From assembly GCA_029782025.1 (NCBI GenBank), contig JAKOVR010000209.1, forward strand, positions 60,271-124,270: 64,000 bases of DNA, written 5' to 3'. Below the pieces are notes generated by a model, which had not been told where the DNA came from, did not search any database, and was given only the letters and a program-made list of their open reading frames with translations. Position 1 is the first letter of the stretch. Each line of letters starts with the position of its first letter. Below, one piece after another: positions 7,222 through 16,043 of this stretch. The position numbers and the translations under genes were made by a program. Origin of the DNA: Actinomycetes bacterium. Its GTDB lineage: Bacteria; Actinomycetota; Acidimicrobiia; Acidimicrobiales; Acidimicrobilacustridaceae.

Positions 7222-10200
7222 ATGCGCATCGCCATCCAGTCCTCCCCCTCTGCCGCCCCCCGCCCTGCCGACTGCACCTGGCCTTCCGACTCCGCCGTCA
7301 CCGTCGGTGCCGTGGCCCGCGCCGCCGGCCTCATCCCCCATCGGCCCGACATGATCAGCGTGGACGGCCACCTCGTCCCCACCGCGGCGCCGACCTCGGT
7401 GGCGCCGCTGTGTCGCGGTGCGGTGCTCGGCCCGGCCGCCGTCACCGCCGCCATCCCCGACCAAGCCGCCCCCGTGCTCGTGGTCGACGGCGGGCTGGCC
7501 GCCGGCGCACGGCACCGGGTCGCCACCCCCGTCGCCGTCGGCCGCGCTCCGGGCAACGACGTGGTCGTGCCGGACCCCACCGTGTCCCGCCGCCACGCCC
7601 GGATCACGGTCGGCCCGGCCGATGTCCGGATCGAGGCGGCCCCTCGCACCGTCAACCCCGTCCTGGTCGATGGCGCGCCCGTCCCGGTCGACGGCGTCAC
7701 CGTCGTCCCGGTCGAGCGGCGGGGCGAGGCCGCCACCATCGTCGGCCCGTCGCTCTCGCTCGGCGCCTCCCGCCTGCTGCCCCTCCCGCCCGACCCCGCG
7801 CGCCCCGCCGGGCCGGCGGCGCCATCGTCCGGCCCGCCCCCCGACCCCGACGGTCGCCGCCCCTGGCCCCGCCCGCCCCGCGCCGCGCCGCCGCCGCGCC
7901 CCGGGCCCGTCCCCCTCCCCGCCCTCGGCCCGGTGCCACCCGCCGCGCCGTTCGCGTGGGTCACGGTCCTCGTGCCGCTGGTGGGTGGGCTAGCCGCCGC
8001 GGTGCTGGTCGCCCCGGCCATGGCCGCGCTCACCCTGCTCGGCCCGGTCTACGCCGTGGCCGCATGGTTCGAGCAACGACGCCGGCGGCACCGGGCCCTG
8101 CGCCGGCGGGCCGACGCCGAGCGCACGGCCGTGCAGGCCACGATCGCCGCGCTGGCGGCCGCCCACGGCGCCACCCGCGCCGCCCGGCGCGCCGCCGCGC
8201 CCGGCCCGGGCGTCGTCGTCCACCGCATCCACACCGACGCCCCCGAGCTGTGGGAGCGCCGTCCGCACCATCCCGACTTCCTGGCCCTGCGGGTGGGGTT
8301 GAGCGACGAGCCCTTCGCTGGGCCCGACCTCGACGGGCCCGGGGCCGACGAGATGTCCGCCGCCGGCCGGTTCGACATCGAGCAGGCCCTGGTCCGGTTG
8401 GGGCCGCTGGTCGACGTCCCGCTGGTGGTCGACGCCCGGGAGGGCCCGGTCGGCATCGTCGGACCGCTCGACGCGGTCCGGGCCGCAGCCAGGGCCGCCG
8501 TCATCCAGGTCGCCGCCCACCACGGCCCGGCCGACGTGATCGTGACCGCCACCGACGCCACCGTCAGCGACCCGGCCTGGGCGTGGCTCGACTGGCTCCC
8601 CCACTGGGTGCCGCCCGCCGTCGCCGTCGCTCCCGGCCCCGGCGCACCGCGGGTGTTCACGGTCGACGACCGCACCGACGCGGCCCGGACCGACCACGCC
8701 GCGGGCGCGCCACCCCCGACCGGCGGGGTGGTCGTCGCCCTCCACCGCCGGCACCTGCCCGCCACCTGCACGGCCATCGTGGAGCTGACCGACGGGCTCG
8801 GTCGGGGTCGGGTGGTGCCCGTCGGCGAGGCCGGTCCCGGCCACCCGATGCTGGCCGACGGGCTCCCGCTCACCGTCGCCGCCTCGGCGGCCCGACGCCT
8901 GGCCCGGTGGCGCGATCCCGAGGCCGCCCCCCGGCCGGCGCCCGGTGGCCGCGCCGCGACGCTCCCCACGCTCCTGCCGCTCCCCGCCACCCCCGATGCG
9001 CTCGCTCGCCACCTGCGGGCGGCGTGGGCCGAGCCCGGCGACGGCCGGTCCCTGGCGGCGGTGATCGGCGAGGGTCCGGACGGGCCGTGCCCCCTCGACC
9101 TGGTGGCCGACGGTCCCCACGCCCTCGTGGCCGGCACCACCGGCGCCGGCAAGAGCGAGTTGCTCCGCACGCTGGTCGTCGCGCTGGCCCTGGGCCACCG
9201 TCCCGACGACGTCACCTTCCTCCTCGTCGACTTCAAGGGCGGGGCCGCCTTCGACGCCTGCGCCGACCTCCCGCACGTCGCCGGCGTGTTGACCGACCTC
9301 GACGACCACCTCGTGCGCCGTGCCCTCGCCGCCCTCGAGGCCGAGCTCCACCACCGCGAACACCTCCTGCGCCGGCACGGGGCCGACGACCTCGTCGCCT
9401 ACCGGCGGGGTGCTCCCGCCGACACGGACCGGCCCCCCCTGCCTCGCCTGGTCGTGGTGGTCGACGAGTTCGCCGCCCTCGGCCGCGCCCAGCCCGACGC
9501 CCTCGCCGCCCTCGTGTCCATCGGCCAGCGCGGGCGCAGCCTCGGGTTGCACCTCGTGCTGGCGACGCAGCGGCCGGCCGGCGTCATCACCGACCAGCTG
9601 CGCACCAACACCAACCTGCGCATCGCCTTGCGCCTGATCGACGCGGCCGACGCCCACGACGTCGTCGGCGCCGACGTCCCCACCCGGCTCCCCCGCCACG
9701 AACCCGGGCACGCGGTGATCCGCCGCGACGACGGCGACCTGGTGTCCGTGCGCACCGCGCTGGCCACCTCGCCGTGGTCCCCGCACCGCCCTGGCGTCAC
9801 GGTGCGGTTCGAGGACGGCCCGGACCCCACGTCCCCACCCGACGATGCCGGCCGGCCCCGCTTCCTCGACCAGGCCGTGGCCGCCACCATCGCCGCCGCC
9901 GCCGACCTCGGGATCGCGCCGGCCCGCCCGATCTGGCACCCGCCCCTGCCCACCGTCCTCCCCGACGAGCCCGAGCCGGGGGCCATGGCCCCCGGCTCCG
10001 GGCCGTTGGTGCTCGGCCTCACCGACGACCCGAGCCGACGGCTGCAGCTCCCGTGGACGTGGGCGCCGGAGCGGGGCCCGCTGCTCGTGGCCGGCGCACC
10101 GGGCACCGGCGCGACCTCGCTCCTGCGGACCGTCGCCGCCCAGGCCCTGCGCCGTGACGAGCCCGGCACCGTGCACGTCTACGCCGTCGTCCCCACCACG

Positions 10201-11379
10201 GGGGCGCTGGCCGAGCTCGCCGCCCACGCGGCCGTCGGGGCCGTCGTCACCCACCACGACGGCGAACGCGTCGCCCGGCTGGTGGACCGACTGGCCGCCG
10301 AGGCGCGCCGACGCGGCGACGGGTCGGTGCCCGCCCCCCGCCTCTTCCTCCTGGTCGACGGCATCGAGGGGCTGCTCGACACGTTCGAGGGCCTCGACGG
10401 CATGCGCCGGCTCGAGCGTCTGACCGCCCTCTGGCGCGACGGCCACCGCGGCGGCATCCACGTCGCCGCCACCGCCCACCGGATGCGGGCCGTTCCCGTG
10501 GCCCTCGCCGCCACGGCGGCCACGCGGGCCGTGCTCGGACCGCCCGAGCCCGGCGACCTGCCGGTCGGGGTCGCCCGCCCCGCCCCCATCGCCCCGGGCC
10601 GGGGTTGGACGGCCGAGGGCCACGAGGTGCAGGTGCGCCGCGTGACCGCGGGAGCGATCGAGGCGCTGGCCGCGACCTGGCCGGCCCGACCGCCGTTCCC
10701 CCCGCCCGCCCCGATCGGCACCCTGCCGGCCACCGTCGCGCCGGCCGACCTCCCCGCCGTCACCGCCGGACCGCGACTCGAGATCCCCGTCGGTGTGCGC
10801 CACGACGACCTCGGGCCGGCCGTCCTGACGCTCCACCCGGGTGAGCCGGCGCTGGTCGCCGGCCCGGCCCGATCGGGGGTGAGCACCCTGCTGGCCGCCA
10901 TCGCCGGCGGGCTCACCGAGGCCGGGGTCCCGGTGCACACCGTGACCGCCGCCTGCGCCTCGATCGACGGCGACGGGCTGGCCGCCCTGGTGGCCTCGGC
11001 CCGCGACCACCGGTCCGGCGTCGTGCTGATCGTCGACGACGCCGACCTCGTCGGCGCCGACGGCGGCGCCCTGGCCACCGCGCTCGAGGCACTGCTCCGC
11101 CAGGAATCGCACCACGACCCGGGGCGGGGCGGGGCGGTGCACGTGATCGCCGGCGGACGCACCGACCGGTTGCGGCGCGCCTACGGACACTGGGCCCGGG
11201 CCGCCGGCACCACGGCCGGCGCCGGGATCGCCCTCGCGCCCGACCCCGACCTCGACGCCGACCTCTGGGGCACGACGTTCCCCCGCCCCGCCGTCCGGGG
11301 CCCGGCCGGGCGCGGGTACCTCGTGGTCGACCGCACGCCCGTCCTGATGCAGGCCGTCGCCGTCGGGGCCGGGCCATGA
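7222..11379 (+). CDS. EssC/YukBA-like type VII secretion ATPase (FHA + FtsK/SpoIIIE)
   Basis: 1385 residues. Order of domains: ubiquitin-like/degenerate FHA N domain (~1-75); FHA domain (~85-175) with GR at 107-108 and SRRH at 122-125; Pro-rich linker; two hydrophobic segments (~244-283); then three FtsK-like ATPase modules. Module 1 has an intact Walker A (GTTGAGKS, 638-645) and Walker B (D748-E749). Module 2 (GAPGTGAT, 958-965) has the lysine replaced by Ala, and module 3 (GPARSGVST, 1214-1222) by Val, so only module 1 should hydrolyse ATP well. FHA domains fused to the ATPase are typical of the Firmicutes-type EssC rather than mycobacterial EccC. It is the motor that exports WXG substrates. 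No ribosome site is visible before the ATG. It overlaps the kinase gene by 4 nt (ATGA). Confidence 0.9.
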   Translation: MRIAIQSSPSAAPRPADCTWPSDSAVTVGAVARAAGLIPHRPDMISVDGHLVPTAAPTSVAPLCRGAVLGPAAVTAAIPDQAAPVLVVDGGLAAGARHRVATPVAVGRAPGNDVVVPDPTVSRRHARITVGPADVRIEAAPRTVNPVLVDGAPVPVDGVTVVPVERRGEAATIVGPSLSLGASRLLPLPPDPARPAGPAAPSSGPPPDPDGRRPWPRPPRAAPPPRPGPVPLPALGPVPPAAPFAWVTVLVPLVGGLAAAVLVAPAMAALTLLGPVYAVAAWFEQRRRRHRALRRRADAERTAVQATIAALAAAHGATRAARRAAAPGPGVVVHRIHTDAPELWERRPHHPDFLALRVGLSDEPFAGPDLDGPGADEMSAAGRFDIEQALVRLGPLVDVPLVVDAREGPVGIVGPLDAVRAAARAAVIQVAAHHGPADVIVTATDATVSDPAWAWLDWLPHWVPPAVAVAPGPGAPRVFTVDDRTDAARTDHAAGAPPPTGGVVVALHRRHLPATCTAIVELTDGLGRGRVVPVGEAGPGHPMLADGLPLTVAASAARRLARWRDPEAAPRPAPGGRAATLPTLLPLPATPDALARHLRAAWAEPGDGRSLAAVIGEGPDGPCPLDLVADGPHALVAGTTGAGKSELLRTLVVALALGHRPDDVTFLLVDFKGGAAFDACADLPHVAGVLTDLDDHLVRRALAALEAELHHREHLLRRHGADDLVAYRRGAPADTDRPPLPRLVVVVDEFAALGRAQPDALAALVSIGQRGRSLGLHLVLATQRPAGVITDQLRTNTNLRIALRLIDAADAHDVVGADVPTRLPRHEPGHAVIRRDDGDLVSVRTALATSPWSPHRPGVTVRFEDGPDPTSPPDDAGRPRFLDQAVAATIAAAADLGIAPARPIWHPPLPTVLPDEPEPGAMAPGSGPLVLGLTDDPSRRLQLPWTWAPERGPLLVAGAPGTGATSLLRTVAAQALRRDEPGTVHVYAVVPTTGALAELAAHAAVGAVVTHHDGERVARLVDRLAAEARRRGDGSVPAPRLFLLVDGIEGLLDTFEGLDGMRRLERLTALWRDGHRGGIHVAATAHRMRAVPVALAATAATRAVLGPPEPGDLPVGVARPAPIAPGRGWTAEGHEVQVRRVTAGAIEALAATWPARPPFPPPAPIGTLPATVAPADLPAVTAGPRLEIPVGVRHDDLGPAVLTLHPGEPALVAGPARSGVSTLLAAIAGGLTEAGVPVHTVTAACASIDGDGLAALVASARDHRSGVVLIVDDADLVGADGGALATALEALLRQESHHDPGRGGAVHVIAGGRTDRLRRAYGHWARAAGTTAGAGIALAPDPDLDADLWGTTFPRPAVRGPAGRGYLVVDRTPVLMQAVAVGAGP

Positions 11380-12779
11380 CCGGCCCGGCCCTGCACGCCC
11401 TCGCCGCCGCCGGGCTCGAGCCCGGGCCGGTGCTCGGCCAGGGGGCCGGCACGGTGGTGGTGTGCACGCGGGCCCGGGTCGCGGGCCCGGCCGCCCGGAC
11501 CGTCGCCGTCAAGGTGCCGCTCGACCCCCACGACCCCGTCGCCGGCCGACGCCTACGGGCCGAAGCGGCGGCCCTCCGCCGCTTCCGCCACCCCCACGTC
11601 GTCCCCCTCCTCGGGGTCATCGACCGCCCCGATCTCCCGGCCGCGCTCGTCCTCCCGGTGGCCCGCGGCGGCAGCCTCGGCGCGCTGCTGGCGGCGTGCG
11701 GCCCGCCGCCAGTCGACCGGGCCACGCGGCTCGGCGACCAGTTCGTCGATGCCCTCGTCCCGCTCCACACCGCCGGGCACGTCCACGGCGACATCGCCGC
11801 CACCAACGTCCTGCTCGCCTCCCGCACCAGCTGCTGGCTGGCCGACTTCGAGTGGGCCGGGCGCGAGGGCGCGGGAACGGCACCGCCGATGGGCACGCCG
11901 GGCTACGCCGCACCGGAGGTGATGGGGGGCGAGCCACCCACCCGCCGGGCCGACGTCCACGCCCTCGCCGTGCTCCTGGTGGAGCTCCACACCGGCCGGC
12001 GCCCGGCCGGACCCGAGGAGGCGGTGGCGGCGCTCGCCCGATCCGGCGTCGCCCCGGCGCGGCGCGACATCCTCGTCGCCGCCCTCCACCCCGACCCGGC
12101 CCAACGCCCGGCCGACGCCGCCGCCTTCGCCCGCACCAGCGCCGCCGCCCCGGCGCTCCCGGTGACGGTCGCCTTCGGCCCGGCCCCCCGGGTCGAGCCG
12201 CCGGGCGATCCCGGGCCGGCGGCGCGCTGGCGGCGAGCGACGGTCGGAGCCGCCGCCGCCCTGGCCACCGCGGCCGGGGCCGGCGTCGCGGCTTCCGGCG
12301 CGACGGGCGTGCGGGCCCCCGTGCCGGTGTCCGGCCGCCTCGACGCGGTGGCCGACGGCGCGGCCTGGCCCGGGCCGGGTCCGTGCCCGGTGGCCGTCCC
12401 CACCGCCCTCGGGCCCGGGAGGGTGGTGCTGGCCCGCTGGCCGGGCGTCGCCTGCCCACGACCGATGGCGTGGGACACCCGCACCGCCACCCTCACCGTC
12501 CCCGCTCTCGCCGCCCCGGCGGCGCCGGGGGCCCGCTTCGACCTCGGCGCCCCTGGCGACGACGCCGTTCTCGGCGACTGGGACGGCGACGGCACCGACG
12601 AGCCGGCGCTGTACCGGCCCGCCACCGGCGAGGTGTTCCGGTTCGACGGCTGGGCCACCCCCGACGCGCCCCGGCCCACCGCCACCGCCGAAGCCACGAG
12701 CGTCCGCTTCGGCCGTGCCGAGGTGGTCCACGTCGGCCCCGGGCGGCCCGACCGGGTGGTGGTGGTGCCGTCCCGCTGA
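11376..12779 (+). CDS. Membrane Ser/Thr protein kinase with external DxDGDG repeat
   Basis: 467 residues. The kinase domain (~1-260) keeps the key residues: Gly loop 'LGQGAGTV', K46 (VAVK), E63, catalytic D139 and N144 in 'HGDIAATN', D157 in a 'DFE' version of DFG, and 'APE' at 179-181. It should therefore be active despite HGD/DFE variants. One membrane helix lies at ~287-310. The outer part (~311-467) holds a calcium-loop-like 'DWDGDGTDE' (401-409) typical of FG-GAP/VCBS repeats. It is translationally coupled to the EssC-like gene. FHA domains bind phosphothreonine, so phosphorylation of the secretion machinery with EssC-FHA as reader is a natural hypothesis. The outer repeat could be the sensor. 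Confidence 0.88.
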   Translation: MTGPALHALAAAGLEPGPVLGQGAGTVVVCTRARVAGPAARTVAVKVPLDPHDPVAGRRLRAEAAALRRFRHPHVVPLLGVIDRPDLPAALVLPVARGGSLGALLAACGPPPVDRATRLGDQFVDALVPLHTAGHVHGDIAATNVLLASRTSCWLADFEWAGREGAGTAPPMGTPGYAAPEVMGGEPPTRRADVHALAVLLVELHTGRRPAGPEEAVAALARSGVAPARRDILVAALHPDPAQRPADAAAFARTSAAAPALPVTVAFGPAPRVEPPGDPGPAARWRRATVGAAAALATAAGAGVAASGATGVRAPVPVSGRLDAVADGAAWPGPGPCPVAVPTALGPGRVVLARWPGVACPRPMAWDTRTATLTVPALAAPAAPGARFDLGAPGDDAVLGDWDGDGTDEPALYRPATGEVFRFDGWATPDAPRPTATAEATSVRFGRAEVVHVGPGRPDRVVVVPSR

Positions 12780-12802
12780 CACGGACGACACGGCCCGGGC
12801 CC

Positions 12803-12808
12803 TACGCT
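12803..12808 (+). promoter_or_regulatory. -10 element of AarF gene
   Basis: TACGCT, 8 nt before the ATG at 12817; consistent with a leaderless transcript. Confidence 0.45.
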
Positions 12809-12816
12809 GACCGGCG

Positions 12817-14307
12817 ATGGGGGCCAGCCACGAACCCGACCCCGCGGCGGACCTCGCGGCGAGCATGCCGCCAGCCGTGCCCATCGATCTCCCGCGGGTC
12901 GACGTCGTTCGGGCCAACCGCCGGGCCCGGCAGACCGCCATCGCCATCACCCGGCGCCTCGGCCCGCTGCTCGGCACCCGGGTGCGGGCCGGGTCGGTGT
13001 CCGACCGCCAACTGGCCCGCGCCTTCCGCCGGCTCACCGACGACCTCGGCGGCAGCTACACCAAGTTCGGCCAGTTCGTGGCCTCGGCCGGTGGCATCTT
13101 CGGCGAGGAGGTGGCGGCCGAGTTCCGCACCTGCCTCGACGCCGGTCCGCCTGTGCCCTACCCCCGCGTGGCCGCGGTGGTGCGGCGTCAGCTCGGCCGG
13201 CCGGTGGAGGAGGTGTTCCCGACCTTCGACCGCGAGCCCCTCGGCTCGGCGTCGATCGCCGTCGTCCACCGCGCCGTCACCGCCGACGGGCGCGAGGTGG
13301 CGGTCAAGATCCTGCGCCCCGGGGTGCGCTCGACCGTGGCCACCGACCTCGTGCTGATGCGCCAGCTGTTCGCCGCCATCGGGCGGGTGGCCAGCCCCGA
13401 GCTCGGCGTGGGGTTGCGGCAGGGCCTCGACAACTTCGAGGCCCAGGTCCGCGAGGAGCTCGACCTGCGCAACGAGCGCGAGGCCATGGTCCACCAGCGC
13501 GCCCTCCTCGCCTCGCTCGGCCTCGACCACGTGGTCGTCCCCGAGCCCTACCCGGAGCTGTCGAGCGACCGCATCCTCACCATGGCCTTCCTCGACGGCG
13601 TCCCGGTGCACGACACCGAGGGCCTGGCCGAGCTCACCGATGACCCGGCCAGCCTCGTGCGCGACGTGGTGCAGGCCTGGTTCGTCACCGCGCTGCGCTT
13701 CGGCACGTTCCACGGCGACGTGCACGCCGGCAACCTGCTGGTGCTGCGTCCCCGCGAGGGCGACCCGGGCCGGGTGGCCATGATCGACTGGGGGATCGTG
13801 GGCCGGCTCGACGAGGACGCCCACCGCTTCTTCCGCCAGCTCATCGCCGGCGCGCTCGGCGACGCCGAGGCGCTCGACGCCATCGCCGACGAGTTCTTCC
13901 GCCACACCGGGCCGGTGCTGACCGACCGGCTGGGCATCCCCGAGGACGTGGCCAAGACCATCATCAAGGCGCGGGTGCAGGAGGTCTTCACCCGGCCGTT
14001 CGGCGAGATCGGCTTCGGCCAGTTCCTCCTGTCCCAGCAGCAGGGCGGCCTCGGCGGTGCCGGCGACCTGCTCGGCGACGCCCTCCGCGACGCCGGCATC
14101 GCCGACGAGGACCGCGACAGCGAGATCCGCCGGCGCCTCCGCCGCCGGTCGGCCGGCACGCCACCGGCCCCGCCCGAGGTCGACCGCAACCTGTTCCTGC
14201 TGGGCAAGCAGCTGATGTTCTTCGAGAGCTACGGCAAGACCTACCTGGCCGACGAGCCGTTCCTCCACGACCCCGACTTCTTCGCCCGGGTGCTGGCCGA
14301 GCGATGA
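12817..14307 (+). CDS. ABC1/AarF (UbiB) family atypical kinase
   Basis: 496 residues. The UbiB/AarF family are protein-kinase-like ATPases linked to isoprenoid quinone or lipid metabolism. Visible: KxGQ motif K83-F-G-Q86, a Ser/Ala-rich loop (GSASIAVVHRA, ~143-153) in place of the canonical A-rich loop, ATP lysine K164 in 'VAVK', catalytic 'HGDVHAGN' with D301 and N306, and 'DWG' metal Asp 324. The C-terminal ~170 residues are a helical extension. It is the first of a two-gene unit, overlapping the next gene by 4 nt. A second AarF paralogue is at 43.3-44.6 kb. Confidence 0.92.
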   Translation: MGASHEPDPAADLAASMPPAVPIDLPRVDVVRANRRARQTAIAITRRLGPLLGTRVRAGSVSDRQLARAFRRLTDDLGGSYTKFGQFVASAGGIFGEEVAAEFRTCLDAGPPVPYPRVAAVVRRQLGRPVEEVFPTFDREPLGSASIAVVHRAVTADGREVAVKILRPGVRSTVATDLVLMRQLFAAIGRVASPELGVGLRQGLDNFEAQVREELDLRNEREAMVHQRALLASLGLDHVVVPEPYPELSSDRILTMAFLDGVPVHDTEGLAELTDDPASLVRDVVQAWFVTALRFGTFHGDVHAGNLLVLRPREGDPGRVAMIDWGIVGRLDEDAHRFFRQLIAGALGDAEALDAIADEFFRHTGPVLTDRLGIPEDVAKTIIKARVQEVFTRPFGEIGFGQFLLSQQQGGLGGAGDLLGDALRDAGIADEDRDSEIRRRLRRRSAGTPPAPPEVDRNLFLLGKQLMFFESYGKTYLADEPFLHDPDFFARVLAER

Positions 14308-15008
14308 GAGCACGGTTGGCCCTGGCGGCGGTGCTCGCCGCCGGCACCCTCGGCGCGTGCGCGGCCGGCGGCGCCGCCACCGGCGACGGCGGCCGGGCCG
14401 GCGACCGCACCGCCACCACGCCCACCCCCTACAAGATCACCGTCACCGGCGACTCGATCTCCATCGGGCTCGGCGCCGCCATCCGCGACCTCGGCCGGCC
14501 CGGCGCCGACGTGAAGGTGATCGGCGAGGAGGGCACGGGCCTGGCCCGCCCCGATCGCTTCGACTGGCCGGCCCGGCTCGAGCGCCTGGCCCGGGAGTTC
14601 CCGCCCCGGGTGCTGGTGCTGTCGCTGTCGTCCAACGACACCCAGGACCTGCGCGACACCGCGGGCACGGTCGTGGCCAAGGTGGGCACCCCGGCCTGGG
14701 ACACCGAGTACCGGCGCCGCCTCGACCGGGCCTTCGACGCCTTCGGCCCGGGCCCCGCCACCCGGGTGGTGTGGGTGGGCCACGTCGCCACCGGCGACCC
14801 GAAGGTGGCGGCCACCAACCGCCACGTGCACCAGCTGGCCACAGCCGCCGCGTCCGGCCGGCCGTGGGTCGAGGTCGCCGACCTCGCCGCCCTGCTCGGC
14901 ACCGGCGAGCAGCCGGCCACCCGCTGCCTCCAACCCGACGGGCTGCACCTCACCCCCGCCTGCCTGGGCGAGGCTGCCGCCGCCCTGGCTCCCCGCCTCG
15001 GCCCCTGA
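14304..15008 (+). CDS. SGNH/GDSL hydrolase lipoprotein
   Basis: 234 residues with a lipoprotein signal: Arg-rich start, hydrophobic core and lipobox 'LGAC' (Cys ~19). The SGNH blocks are present: 'GDSISIG' with the nucleophile Ser, 'SLSSND' (block III Asn), and 'DGLHLTP' with the Asp-x-x-His pair. Likely an esterase or deacetylase acting on cell-surface glycans or lipids. The start ATG overlaps the stop of the AarF gene (ATGA), so the two are co-translated. Confidence 0.88.
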   Translation: MRARLALAAVLAAGTLGACAAGGAATGDGGRAGDRTATTPTPYKITVTGDSISIGLGAAIRDLGRPGADVKVIGEEGTGLARPDRFDWPARLERLAREFPPRVLVLSLSSNDTQDLRDTAGTVVAKVGTPAWDTEYRRRLDRAFDAFGPGPATRVVWVGHVATGDPKVAATNRHVHQLATAAASGRPWVEVADLAALLGTGEQPATRCLQPDGLHLTPACLGEAAAALAPRLGP

Positions 15009-15027
15009 CCGCCGTCCCGGGCGCAGG

Positions 15028-15585
15028 TCAGAGGATGGCGGTGAGGTCGCCCATGCTCTTGAACAGGCGCATGCCCTCGAGCTCCTCGAACCCCATGTGC
15101 TGGTAGAAGGTGAGCGCGGCTTCGTCGACCGCGTCGACCACCACGGCCCGGGCCCCGATGGCCGTCCCGGCCTGCACCGCCCGCCGGAGCGCCTCGACCA
15201 GCAGCTCGGCGCCGAGACCCACGCCCTGCCAGTCGCGGTGGACGGCGAGCCGGGGCAGGTGGATCACCGACACCGACTCGGGCACGCCTCGGGCCAGCAG
15301 CCGCGGGCCGAGGTCCTGCTCGATCGAGCGGACGGCCAGGGTGTAGTAGCCCACGACCTCGTGGAGCGGACCGTCGGCCGTGCCCTCGGGCCGCTCCCCC
15401 GCTTGGAGGGTGGCGGGGTCGACCGGCTGGGCCAGGGCGAGGACGTAGGTGGCGCCGGTGCCGACGACGCCGGCGATGCGAGCCATCCGCCGCAGCCACC
15501 GGTCGAGCTCGTCCACCCCGGAGTCGAAGCGCTCGACGAGGTGACGGTCGTCGAGGGGGACGACGGGCAGGACGTCGGTGTTCAT
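15028..15585 (-). CDS. GNAT acetyltransferase, TacT-like toxin
   Basis: 185 residues. It begins with the TacT-type substrate region 'FDSGVDELDRWLRRMA' and contains 'GYYTLA', the acetyl-CoA pyrophosphate loop 'HRDWQGVGLG', and a C-terminal 'VDAVDEAALTFYQHMGF'. These are marks of DUF1778-linked GNAT toxins, which acetylate the amino group of aminoacyl-tRNAs and stop translation. The start ATG shares one base with the antitoxin stop (TGATG), the usual coupled toxin arrangement. Confidence 0.9.
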   Translation of the reverse strand: MNTDVLPVVPLDDRHLVERFDSGVDELDRWLRRMARIAGVVGTGATYVLALAQPVDPATLQAGERPEGTADGPLHEVVGYYTLAVRSIEQDLGPRLLARGVPESVSVIHLPRLAVHRDWQGVGLGAELLVEALRRAVQAGTAIGARAVVVDAVDEAALTFYQHMGFEELEGMRLFKSMGDLTAIL

Positions 15586-15917
15586 CAGGCCGCCCCGCTG
15601 TGGCCGGCGTCACCGGAGGGGATGCGATGGCTGGATTGGGCGTAGAACCGGATCCGAGGCATGTCGGACGGGGCTCGCTCGCTCTGGGGCCGGTACAGCG
15701 TGGTGACGAAGCGGTCGAAGGCCGGCCGGCTGATCTCGATCCGGTTGGCCCGGTCGAGCAGCTCCTCGGCCCGCTCGGTGGCGGCACCGAGCACGAAGGC
15801 GGTGAGCGACTCCCCCATGAGGGCCGAGGCGGCGCGCAGCAGCGCCTCCTGGTCGGGGCTCAGGCGCATGTCGAGCCGGCCCCGGAACGTTCCGGAAGAC
15901 TTCTGAGGTCGAGCCAT
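15585..15917 (-). CDS. DUF1778 (TacA-like) antitoxin
   Basis: 110 residues. The N-terminal ribbon-helix-helix segment is 'RLDMRLSPDQEALLRAASALMGESLTAFVLGAATERAEELL', the DUF1778 hallmark. The C-terminal half ('ISRPAFDRFVTTLYRP...') should wrap the GNAT toxin. The ATG at 15917 is chosen because the family starts just before the basic DNA-binding arm and a GGAG site lies upstream. It probably represses its own promoter. Confidence 0.9.
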   Translation of the reverse strand: MARPQKSSGTFRGRLDMRLSPDQEALLRAASALMGESLTAFVLGAATERAEELLDRANRIEISRPAFDRFVTTLYRPQSERAPSDMPRIRFYAQSSHRIPSGDAGHSGAA

Positions 15918-16043
15918 GGCGGCACTCCGCAGGACCGACGGCGTGGACCGCAGACCCTGCCCGGGAGATGGTAGCGGACACCCGGGCCGATTCCTGGTCC
16001 CCCGCCGGTCATCCACCGGCGCCCGGTTGGCATCTAGGGGAGT

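Noticed and set aside
6924..10157. 1077-codon plus-strand ORF overlapping the WXG100 and EssC-like genes in another frame
   Set aside because: Arg/Pro-rich frame-shifted reading of real genes, no domain and no start signal.
7990..11190. 1066-codon minus-strand ORF opposite the EssC-like gene
   Set aside because: Antisense shadow of a gene whose FHA, Walker and membrane motifs are clear; the shadow has none.
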